Source: Nageia nagi
Lineage: Eukaryota > Pinophyta
Direction of reading: 5' to 3'
DNA length: 64,000 bases
Assembly: GCA_050084985.1 (NCBI GenBank)
Contig: JBITNC010000001.1
Coordinates: 187,054,001 to 187,118,000, forward strand
Each line of letters begins with the position of its first letter. Position 1 is the stretch's first letter. A program made the position numbers and the translations under genes. Positions 11,571 through 21,416 of this stretch are shown here, in pieces. A model generated the notes under the pieces. The model was given only the letters and a program-made list of their open reading frames with translations. It was not told the origin of the DNA and did no database searches.

Positions 11571-13506
11571 GATATCCATTGATTAGGCCATTATAGAGGT
11601 GTGGTTAGGCTTTCCTTTGGGTACCACCAATCTTGTACTAGGATGAGTAAAGTAAGAGATTGAATGATGAATGGTTAGTCCCATTGGACCATCCTCTAGG
11701 AGCCCATGGCCAACACTATGATTTAGTCGTAGGGCCAATATATCTCAAGTAATCAAGGAAGATAGAATATGGAAGCATTCTTTCATTAGGTTTTGTGATG
11801 GAAGAATACTTTCATATTATACTTACTTTTTCTAAAGTAATTATTACACGATAATTTTAAATTACTAGTTTATAGTGAATAACCACCTCCTTATGTTTTT
11901 TGATGATGGTTTATATGAGCATACACATGATCTTATTAACCACCACCATAGGAATTCCACTTTTAGTGATAAGCTCATAGGCAATACATGAATAATTGCC
12001 TATAAAGGGATCAAAGGGCGATTATAAATGACCACCAAAGATAATTTTTGCTCTAATTATGATACCTAAATTCACTCATTATTTAGTTCTTATACATATG
12101 CTAATTGGTCAATTAACCAACAATATAATAGCAAAATTAGGAGGTCAAGTTAGTGAAGATTATGTGCAAGATAGGCTGGCCTTTATCCATGAAAGTGAAT
12201 GTTTTGAAAGTAGAAGTAAATTTTATATGAAATTTTTACCTATCATACATTCTGTCTTAATAGGCACCATGCCACCAATAGTTAGTAAGATATTTCTAGA
12301 ATTTATACACAAAGAGAGAGTTAGAAAATTCTTCATGTGTGAGGAATATTCTTATATTAGAGTCTATGGTTTTAAACTACCCCCAAAAGCTATTCCCAAA
12401 TATACCCTTTTTTCCTTAATATGTTTGGATATAGTGAGATAGATGATAGAAGATGAAAAGATGAAGCTGTTGAAAAAGAAAGAAATCCTACATATCTCAT
12501 TCCTACATGTAGAATTGAACATCATATTTACAAAAGTATGCAAGCAATGCTTCTGCACATAAAAAAAATCATTACAATAAAGCTTTGATGAAAGGGGTAG
12601 GTACTTTCCTATTTTTATCACATCGAGATAATCTATTTAAAGATAACCTCATTATATTCATAAGAGGAGGAGCATTAGTATAATAAATTTGGAACATGTT
12701 CCTTAATGAGTCCATATTATATCCATTTTGATAACCATTAGTTTCTCCTATTTACATCCATCTTACATTACCATTTCATATTTTCATGGCAAATTTACTT
12801 TTTATTAAGTATTGTTAGAATATCGATTAATTGATGAATATAATGAAAAAATATAAGAAATTAGAACATAATCTTGATGTATTTGGTAAATATTATACTC
12901 TTGAATATTTTTAATGAAGATAAGAATTTTGTAGGCAGTTACTTGCAATTGCTTGCAATACCTTCCAACTAGTCAATTGAAGACCTTTACCTACAATCGC
13001 TTGTAATCATCTATAATGAACAATTCACCTAATTAGTTATTCATGCCCATCCAATTGCTTGCAACCAATTGCAACAACCAATTTGCCTAATCATTTATTT
13101 AATATGCCCAAGTAACTACTTACAACAACCTACAACGCTAACTATAAGTAAGTAATAAACTATATTTTTGTGAAGGGTAGAAAATGTGTTACACTTATTA
13201 GAAGCATGCAAGTAGCATACCATTGGAAAGGTATTCAAATGTAATTTCCAATGGTATATTAAGCAATAGAAAATGAATGACATAGAGAAAATAATATCCC
13301 TTGAAAGTTGGCAATTTTCACTAAGTGTCTACAGTTTGACAATTTTCACTAAGTGTTTACAGTTTGACAATTTTTATCTAAGTGTTTACAATTTTACAGA
13401 AAATAATAAAATGCAATTTTTGCAAAGATGAAATGAGATGTTTACATTTTTCAAAGGTAGGTATATTATATTTTGTTAGAAATAAGGTGGAAAAATCTTT
13501 CCAATG
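11571..13506. other. Mostly anonymous sequence around one small ORF
   Basis: Apart from the ORF at 12059-12442 I find nothing with clear function. Around 12940-13140 the motif TTGCAA recurs in GCTTGCAAT-like words, giving a degenerate simple repeat. At 13330-13385 the words AAGTGTTTACAGTTTGACA and AAGTGTTTACAATTTTACA form a short tandem repeat. Confidence 0.4.
12059..12442 (+). CDS. Hypothetical ORF, 127 codons, unknown
   Basis: The frame opens with ATG at 12059 and ends at TAG 12440-12442. The product is moderately basic and hydrophobic, with a C-terminal part reading EEYSYIRVYGFKLPPKAIPK. Its composition looks more protein-like than the other short ORFs nearby. Upstream DNA (11880-12058) in a neighbouring frame also reads as His- and Asn-containing protein broken by stops. 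It may therefore be the remains of a longer transposon-borne protein with a frame change near the ATG. I do not recognise the family, and the start is only the first available ATG. No promoter or splice signals are evident. Confidence 0.3.
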   Translation: MIPKFTHYLVLIHMLIGQLTNNIIAKLGGQVSEDYVQDRLAFIHESECFESRSKFYMKFLPIIHSVLIGTMPPIVSKIFLEFIHKERVRKFFMCEEYSYIRVYGFKLPPKAIPKYTLFSLICLDIVR

Positions 13507-13511
13507 CTTCA

Positions 13512-14147
13512 TGTAGACACTTAAAAATGAATTATTACTTATTGAATAATTCATTTTATAGCATCAATGATATTTATTATAAAAAGAGGGTTGAAATATA
13601 CCCAAGGCAATGTAATAAATGTAATGGACCATTGTACAATGTAAAAGATGCCAAATATCAAGAAAGATACCTCAAACTATGTAATGTGCAATGATCTCAA
13701 GAATCAAAGAAGATAAGGATGTTGCTATAAAGACATTTTAAGGGCAATGCAAATGACATCATGAGAGGGCATCAAAAATACCAAGAGAGACTTCAACAAA
13801 TGCAAGATCACTCTATCCTAACTACAATGATGTTTTGTAACACCATCTCTACATAGATATGTTAAACCCTTCATATTGCTTTCATATATCTTTTATTCAA
13901 TTTGTTGATCTACTTAATCCATGCAACTAATGGCGTAGCATCTTTAGATCATTGGTGGCATGCATCTTAATGAATGTCATTGGATGGTTGATGAATGGTC
14001 TTTTTTATTTCATGTTTATGCAATTATGATGAAGGTACATTATTTATCATTATTTGTTTGATACCATATTTCTCATATATGCTTCAATAACATATTGTAG
14101 ACAAATAGTGAATCGATTTACTATATATGCATTATTTGAGGTCTAAA
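13512..14147 (+). repeat. 5' LTR of element F
   Basis: Starts TGTAGACACTTAAAA and ends GAGGTCTAAA. The last bases correspond to GGTCTACA in the 3' LTR, so the terminal CA has probably mutated to AA. It aligns along 595 bases with 41558-42155. The 73-codon ORF inside it (13473-13694) is a chance frame. Confidence 0.7.
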
Positions 14148-14149
14148 TT

Positions 14150-14160
14150 TTGGTGAACCC
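14150..14160 (+). other. Putative primer binding site of F
   Basis: TTGGTGAACCC begins two to three bases after the 5' LTR. TGG at this position is expected because it pairs with the CCA end of a tRNA. I cannot name the tRNA from memory. Confidence 0.4.
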
Positions 14161-14259
14161 ATTATTTCAAAAGATTTTTTCCCTTGGGGCAAGATTTTAT
14201 GCACATTTGAGAAGGAGTTTCATTCATATCTCTCTTTTTATCCAAGTCCTCATTGGATA

Positions 14260-14430
14260 CCACTTTAGTAGATTCTAATAATAACTCATTGGCCATTACT
14301 TTGATAGATACTAATGTCAATTTATTGACCACTACTTTGGTAGATACCAATATTGATATGTTGATCACTATCTTGTAGATACCAATGGTGATTCACTGCT
14401 TTAGTAGATACCAATGTTGACATGGTGAGA
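14260..14430. repeat. 36-bp tandem repeat inside F, coding on the minus strand
   Basis: Units reading CCACTACTTTGGTAGATACC or close variants start near 14260, 14293, 14329, 14365 and 14395. The spacing of 36 keeps frame. On the minus strand an open frame (14368-14162) reads a 12-residue repeat, for example STKVVVNKLTLV, SIKVMANELLLE, STKVVSNED. I see no known protein in this; it could be a chance open frame through a repeat. Confidence 0.6.
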
Positions 14431-14828
14431 AAGTAGATTACATGGAAGCAATCAAGATCAAAAATGAAAGAGTTACCCCCATCCATTAAGCGAGGAGAAG
14501 AGAGTTATTGGTTGCACCATGGGAAATGTCTGAAGTCAGCCATCTAGAGAGTAGATCCAAAGATATCATTGATCCTTTAAGATGAGATTTTTTGGTGAAT
14601 TCTTAGGGCAACCTCAAAATATCATCTTCCCCCATCTTATTTTTGTCTTCATCACCCCATTCATGTAGCTTTCTTGGGGAAATCAAGTAAAAAAAGGGCA
14701 TACAAGGGGCATCAAATCAACAATGATAAAATAGGAATGGTTTAATTTCAGGCATATATTTTTCTTCTTTAATTATTTGGATTATACAATTTCAATGCCT
14801 TTCATTACATATCCAAAGAGGGGAAAAA

Positions 14829-15498
14829 TGTAGATGCCTAAATATAATTTATTATTAATTAATAATTCATATTTATTTCATTAAATAATGTTATTGTAAA
14901 AAAGGTGTAAATGCACCACAAACAATGTAATAAGCAAATATCAATGTAAAATTGTAGATCTAAAAACAAATGCATCTATAAAAGAAGATCAAAGGAAGAT
15001 ATTTCATATGCAGTCAAGTCCAAGGAATGCACCATAACTGAAACAATGTATTTAGATACCACCAATTAACCTTGGATTTGGTATTGCCTAGTTGCGATGA
15101 TCATATCTCATTCTTTACATGAAGTTAGATTCTTCATACTTTAGGTCATTAACAATATGCATTATGCATGTTATGTTATTGTGTTTGAAGTTGGATTTGT
15201 AATACTCTTCATCTAGTTCCATATACTTCAATTTGTGCACATGGATCTACCTAATTCATGTAGCTAACGACATGTATTTCTTATAATTCAATGGAGTGGT
15301 ATTTTGACTTCTTAGAGCTCATTGATGATCAGAAGGTAGGCATGTGACCATTCATTTTGCATGTAGTAGGAAAGTTCTATTCATTTATGAGGTTTATACA
15401 TCAATTAGAGATCATATATATCTTGTATTACTTTAAACATATTATATTATATATCATATTAATGAATTATTTATTTAATTCATTATTTATGGTCTACA
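14829..15498 (+). repeat. 3' LTR of element F
   Basis: 670 bp, TGTAGATGCCTAAA to GGTCTACA, preceded by a purine tract and followed by the TSD CTTCA. It shares the layout and short blocks of the 5' LTR (AATAATTCAT near the start, GATCTACCTAATTCATG in the middle, ATTATTT-GGTCTA at the end). Overall identity is low. Confidence 0.65.
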
Positions 15499-15503
15499 CT
15501 TCA

Positions 15504-16409
15504 TCAAGTGAAAGAAATGGAGTTGTATAAAAAATGATTTAATGATTAAAAAATGACAATTCATGTACATTTGACTAGAATGTTAATATATAGGAGAGAA
15601 GTCGCACATATGGTTAATTTTTATTTTCAATCAAGGATGAAATAGTAGTTAATTAAAGATAAAATTTAGCATTTGGAGGTATCGTAACTCATTCTACATG
15701 AAAGATAAATTGGTTACGCATGTGGATTCCCATTATTAAAAGTTGTTAGAATCTCATGCATACAAGTTAAATTACTCATTCCAAGAAAAAATAAAGATTT
15801 ATTTTGTAAAGATTCCTTCCCATGGCTATACAAGCATTGTAAGCTTGGGGAGAAGAACATTATGTAATATTAGAAAGAAAATAGAGAAACAAAGCAATTG
15901 GTAACAATTTATAACATATTTGTAAGTATGTATTTCAGTAATGAAGTTTCTAATTTTATGTATTAATCTAAGTTAAATTAAGAAGTAGATTAGGCTAGTA
16001 AAAATCAATCTACTCCTACCTGAATGAGCAATGACTTACTCAAATTAGCTAGAATAGATATATTTCCTCCTAGCCATGTAAACATATTTATATTAGTTTA
16101 GATTATATTAATTTAATTTTCTTAGTAAGTGTAGATTAGTTTTACTTTAAAAGTTTCAGAGTAAGTTTTATTTTCTACAATTTACTTGTTGTTTAGAATA
16201 CAATTTCATTTATGTAATTTCTATTGCTTTCTAGAATAAACTTTACTTTCTACAATTTTAATGCTTTCTAGATTAGAATTTTTTTCCTTACAAAAAATAG
16301 ATTAAGATCAGTTTCTTAGGGCATTTGCACACACAATGCAAGAGACCTTGTTAAAATTTCAAACCTTGGGTTGAGAAATTAAAATGACATATCAAAATGC
16401 ATTCATTTT
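15504..16409. other. AT-rich sequence, possibly the end of G's 5' LTR
   Basis: No gene is visible. The part near 16000-16300 has related words (TTTCTAGAATAAACTTTACTTTCTACAATTT and similar). Because a decayed gypsy PBS follows at 16410, this stretch is likely to contain the 3' end of the 5' LTR of element G. I could not find a matching second copy downstream, so no LTR boundaries are given. Confidence 0.3.
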
Positions 16410-16427
16410 TGGTCCCATTATCAGAGA
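16410..16427 (+). other. Decayed gypsy primer binding site (element G)
   Basis: TGGTCCCATTATCAGAGA sits where Tat and Athila elements commonly carry TGGCGCCGTTGCCGGGGA, and the following AGGTGTC also fits. About seven positions differ, most of them C-to-T or G-to-A changes, as expected for an old methylated element. It marks the start of the internal region of G. Confidence 0.5.
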
Positions 16428-19400
16428 AGGTGTCTAAATGTTATAAGGAGTTGGTCCAAGTCTAGACCTCTACTTGATTCTAGCATAAAAAGAATCAATA
16501 TTTGGAGAAAATGATAATAGAGGATGTTTTCCCAAAGAATTTATGGATACAAAAAAATAAATATATGCCTTTTATTGTATAAGCCATAACAAAAACAAAA
16601 ACTAGCTAGAGATAAGGTAGTTCCATTTTTTTCTCTATTTCAAAAAGAATAAAATTTGTAGTTGTAGGTTTCAAAATAGAAGAAGGTAATATATGTTGAT
16701 TGATGCAATTCATGTAATGAAGTATTAGTAACCTCACTTATAATTTAAGATGCAAATGTTTCCAAAATTTAAGTGAGAAATAATCAATTGCAGATCAAAC
16801 ATACTAGTACACCAACAACAGGCTTAAAAAATAACATTTTTGAAAAGTGCTCAAAATTTGATAAAAAGTTCATGGTAGATTCTAGATGAAAAATGGTATC
16901 GAGAAAAATAAATTTTATTTAAAAATGTTGCATAAATAAAAATTTATGTAGCTCTAACATTTTTAGCAGTGTTTATTGAAAAAAATTGGATAGATTGAAA
17001 CAATCTTGAATAATTTTAAAAATATTATTTAGAATTAGATGAAATTTAAAACATAAATTCCATACAAACTAATCTATATACAACACAAATTTTGATGCAA
17101 AATTATGAACAAGTAAAAGTTATGTTATTTTTAATTTTTTAGTCATTTGGATGAAAATTTAGACAAAAATAACTTTTGGGCAATTTTGAGAGGCTACAAA
17201 ATTAGTTTCAATAATCCATTTTCACTAAAATTTGATTTGTTTGGAAGACCTTTCTAAGAAGAATCAAATGATACCTAGTTTATCCAATGCTTGAGTACTA
17301 TTCCATATTTTATGCTAGCCTAGTTATGAGTACTTGTTATTTTTGGTTTCCTACTACTATCAACTAGACTAAAAATTATTTATATGAGGAAAGATTTATC
17401 TTTGAAGTAGAAAGAACAAAGCTATGATGCAACTTGAAATAAAAATTGGTAAACCTATGAAAAGAATAAGAAAATCAATTTCAATGTTAAATTCATACCA
17501 AAATAAAACATTCACAACTTCACTAAGAAAAGTAATTATTATGATTTTTTTATTGCAGATCAATACTACTAAGTGTGAATCTTATTTTGGATTATATCAT
17601 GATTGTATCCTAACATATTTTATCATAGTATGCTATAAAAATTTGATTATAAAAAAAGCTAAATTAAGCAAATATCATTAATTGTGTATGCATACTTTGG
17701 CTCAATGTCCTTCATTTAATTTTTTATGCAATCTTTTCAAAGTTAGCATTTGTTGCACATTCTTTATGTTTAAGGAGATCTTGAAGGTATTTTACTAAAT
17801 CTAATACAATGAAAAAATCTATTGATTATGATATTTGTAGTCACTATTTTTTGTTGATATTACATAGTCCACCATGCTCATGTTTCTTCATTATGCACCA
17901 TAATGACTCTCTATTGTATGTGGCATTTCCTTTATCATCCATCATTTTTATATGTTCACTATTATGTTCCTCCTATTGTGTGCTTATTGAGAGTCCATAG
18001 CTTCTCCTCTTAAATTAAGCACACTTCCACCTAAGTAACCATTTTAATATAAGTTCTTATACACCTTGATCAGAGTGTCTTCTATATACCCATCTACCTT
18101 CAAAGATTGATGCCATGAAATCCATAGTGAAAATCCTTTTGGGCTTTGTTTAATAATGGATTACCTAGATGTTTAATGCAAAAGCATCCTAAATGAATGA
18201 ATAATCTTGCATCAACCATAAACAAGGAATAAATATTATCATATTGATGTTGAATTAAATTGGATACCATTGAAGATTTAAAATTTCCATACACCAAGGA
18301 TGGTGAACAAGGCAAAAAGGCTCTAATACCATGTTAGAATTTGAAATTTTTCCAATCATTAGTTGAAAAATACTGGTCCGATGTTCTAATACCAACTAAA
18401 GAATATAGGTACACCAACCACCAATTGACAAAATTAATTGAATGATGTCAAAATATGATACCAACCTTTAATTCAACAAATTGAAGTATTTGAAGATTTA
18501 GAGGCTTCGGAGGTGTAAATATAGTAAATCAAGGATGAAATAAATGCCCATAATTTTAGGCAAACAAAATTTTCCCAAAATGTGAATTTAGTTTTACAAT
18601 TATATATAGGATAAAAATACCTTTCTAATGATTACTCACATGTCTAAAATGGAGCTACGGATCCTTTGAAGCATCAATTTGAAATTCTCAAGTTAATTTT
18701 TGAGTATTCCAGGCCTCACACACACTTTTTAGGGTAAAAAATACCTTTCTAGGGTGCATAACACAAGTATTTTTATAGTGAAGAGGTGTTGATGTTAGCA
18801 AGATGGGTTTGGCACCATATAATAAAGCCAAAAACATAGATTTTGAACCTTCAAAGGTGATGATATCAGTAAGGTCTTCCTAGGGTTAGAATTTACATCT
18901 ATAAGTACTATATTTTAGTTAAATGCATATTTATAAGGCCTAGTAAAATGAACATCAATGAGTTGGAGGTCATTACCAACCATTGATTCTTATCTTCTTA
19001 TGCTCCCACTGATAAAATATAACAAGCCTTGGAGCCAAGATGAATACCAGGTTCATAGGTTAGAAACCATTACTTTCCATTGAACAACTATAAAATAGGG
19101 GGATATACTTGGATTTGATCATCAAGGTAGTTCTCAATGACATTCCTTGAACCCCATTACACTAAGGGAACCGCTTTAAGTAGAAAGTTGTTACTTAGCC
19201 ATAGACAACCTAGTAGGATTACCAGCCTACCTTGATTAAACATTTCACTAGATAAAATAATCTAAGAAAACTAAAAAGATCAAAACATACAAGACACATC
19301 GCTCATATCAAAAGATTAATTGAATATGCCAAAAAGATAGAAAATGTTAGTATTCATGTAGATTTTTTATGCATTTAGTTGTTTTCTCATAAATATAAAC

Positions 19401-19488
19401 TCCAAAGATAACAATAAAATTGCTATGTTCAATGCTTCCTTTCTTTTAGTTTGTTAAAAAATGAAAACAAATCAAAAAGAAAGAGAAA
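16428..19488 (+). other. Long leader of G, no clear gene
   Basis: The 3 kb between PBS and gag are AT-rich with only short ORFs (17424-17681, 17809-18000, 18100-18315), none of which I recognise. At 18319-18331 GGCTCTAATACCA, followed by TGTTAGAATTTG, looks like the reverse complement of a copia PBS-LTR junction. A small copia remnant on the minus strand may lie here, but no partner LTR was seen. Confidence 0.35.
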
Positions 19489-20232
19489 ATGGTTCATACT
19501 CGTTCTCAAAAAGCTCGTTAGGAATAAGAACTATACGATGGATACTATCTAGAAGAAAGAGAAAGTCATAAGTTTAGTAGGAATCATTCAAGAAGAGAAA
19601 CTCCTTAAAGTATAAATCTTGAAGTTTACTTAAATCCTATCAATGATGATTTAAATATGATCAAACAACCTTTAACACAACAAAGAATTTCTAATTCTTT
19701 TCATGCCCATAGTATTCCTCTAGATTTAGAATATTTTAGGGAGGATAAACAAGCGACCAATAATGTGAAAGATAATGAATAAGGGAACATACCTCTCTCA
19801 TAAGCCCATTCGACTGACACTATGTTTCAAAGAGGACCTTATAAACCTAAATATAATCATGTCACACACTACCTACCAGATGGATGTTTAGTTCAATCAT
19901 ATTTAAGAAGAGATGGTTATACTCCTATAATATTTAAGCAAACAGAAGAATTTGATGATTAAATCTCCATACACACAACTAGTCTAATACCAAAGTCAAG
20001 GGATCACTTCAAAGTATACAACAATCCTTTCCATATTTTGAAATCAAATACACCAACTCCTTTGTCAAGTTATAAAACACATAAACAAGAGTGCGATGTA
20101 AAAGATAAGCATGACCCAATAAAATAAAACACATAAACAAGAGTGGGATGTAAAAGATAAGCATGACCCAATAAATTTTAAGTTATAAGAAATACCTCCC
20201 TATGTGCATAGGAAGAGTATCCACCTCAAAAT
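19489..20232 (+). pseudogene. Gag N-terminal part of element G
   Basis: ATG at 19489 opens a frame reading MVHTRSQKAR, a start typical of Tat-lineage gag proteins. Stops interrupt it early (after codon 10) and at several later points, but blocks such as FQRGPYKPKYNHVTHYLPDG read as protein in the same frame. The reading ends where copia B inserted at 20233. The gag continues in the same direction after 28582. Function in an intact relative would be the particle-forming structural protein. Confidence 0.65.
20072..20175. repeat. 52-bp tandem duplication in G gag
   Basis: ATAAAACACATAAACAAGAG and the following 32 bases occur at 20072 and again at 20124 with one difference in the first unit (GTGCGATG against GTGGGATG). 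The near identity shows that the duplication is recent compared with the rest of G. It adds 52 bases, so it shifts the frame. Confidence 0.9.
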
Positions 20233-20651
20233 TGATGAAGGTAACCCTTTCTGAATTAATCTCTAGTTTACTAAGATCTCAATAAGACACTTACAACATC
20301 AACACAATAACCTAATAACACAAGCCAATCTCACAAATAACATAAGATATAAAGTGGTTTCTCCCTCTTTGGGAGTACATCCACTAACTAAGATCTTATT
20401 CTCAAGGACTTCTCTTACAAAATCTCTCCTCTCTCTCCAAAACCTAAACCTAACTTTGCAATTATTTCATTACAATGAGAGGAGGGGTACCTCTCTATTT
20501 ATAAGAAGAGACCCACCCTTTAAGGTGTTTCTATATTTATTCTTTTTTCAATATTTATTCTCTTAATTTAAGATATCTAAAGATGCTTTTAAGCATTAAG
20601 TGAATTTACATTAAAGAGAAATATTACAATATTACATTACAAATTTTAACA
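20233..20651 (-). repeat. 3' LTR of element B
   Basis: 419 bp. On the minus strand it starts TGTTAAAATTTGTAATG and ends with CTTCATCA. The TATA box reads TATAAATA on the minus strand (display TATTTATA at 20496-20503) and is intact here. Confidence 0.92.
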
Positions 20652-20660
20652 CTCCTCCTT
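20652..20660 (-). other. Polypurine tract of B
   Basis: On the minus strand AAGGAGGAG directly precedes the 3' LTR, at the same place as AAGGGGGAG in C. This is the expected primer for plus-strand DNA synthesis. Confidence 0.85.
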
Positions 20661-21416
20661 AATGTAATATTAGGATAGAGTGTAAAGAAAGAAGAAAGAG
20701 AAATTAAGAGAGAGTTCTTCTCCAAAGAGATACAAGAGGAGATGAGAACTTTTACATCATTGAGAAATAAGCAATATCTTAGTTTGAGACTCAATACAAT
20801 ACTATTTGACAAAATGGTTTACAATACAATCATTAACCACAATTGGTTTCACTATAAGTATAGTCAATCAACATTGAGTTGACATGTGAACCTTCAAGAG
20901 TTTTCCCAATTAAAGTAAGTAACCTACATTCTCAAGATGAAAAATGAAAGCTACAAGTAGCTCATAACCAAGATCGGTTAGATGCATCATATAAACATTC
21001 ATATCAATCACAAGATAAATGAACTTAAGTAATGCCATCCATAAACTGATCAATGATGCACTATAAGTTATCACAACGATGCCAAGCCAATAATTTTAGT
21101 CTTCTACTATATATGAGAAATATATGTTGATTAACAGTAAAAAGAGCATATGTATATATCAACCACTCACATATAGATAATCATACAATGCCAACAAACA
21201 CATACTGATTCCTCACATAGTGATAACAAAAAAAAATGTACCATGAGTTCCTCACATAGAGTGAACTAACCATGAAGGTGTACATTCAGATCAATGCTAT
21301 ACAACAAAATATCCTCCTAGGTATGAAGTTGTCATCACAAACATGAATTCAACACATGAATTCAACCTTCACATATTTATTAAGAAGGAAGTAGTTACAA
21401 TGGATTCACCATGAAT
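20661..21416 (-). other. 3' UTR of B with a single hairpin unit
   Basis: The stretch between pol stop and PPT aligns with the same zone in A and C. One hairpin unit is present: AGTTC (21246-21250) and GAACT (21263-21267) form a 5-bp stem around CTCACATAGAGT, which on the minus strand reads ACTCTATGTGAG. The nine-unit array of C is the expanded form of this unit. Confidence 0.65.

Larger units (their letters stand above)
13512..15498 (+). mobile_element. Short non-autonomous LTR element F (TRIM/LARD-like)
   Basis: Two LTR-like segments (13512-14147 and 14829-15498) flank only about 680 bp. The element is bounded by a perfect 5-bp direct repeat CTTCA (13507-13511 and 15499-15503). A PBS-like TGGTGAACCC follows the first LTR and a purine tract AAAGAGGGGAAAAA (14815-14828) directly precedes the second. 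There is no gag or pol, so movement would depend on another element's proteins. The oddity is that its two LTRs are only about 60-65% alike, while the first is about 85% like a separate copy at 41558-42155. The structure is well supported; how it arose is not. Confidence 0.7.

Noticed and set aside
18100-18331. A minus-strand copia element with PBS at 18319-18331
   Set aside because: Only the PBS-LTR junction-like word is seen; no partner LTR and no gag or pol nearby. Mentioned only as a possible remnant.
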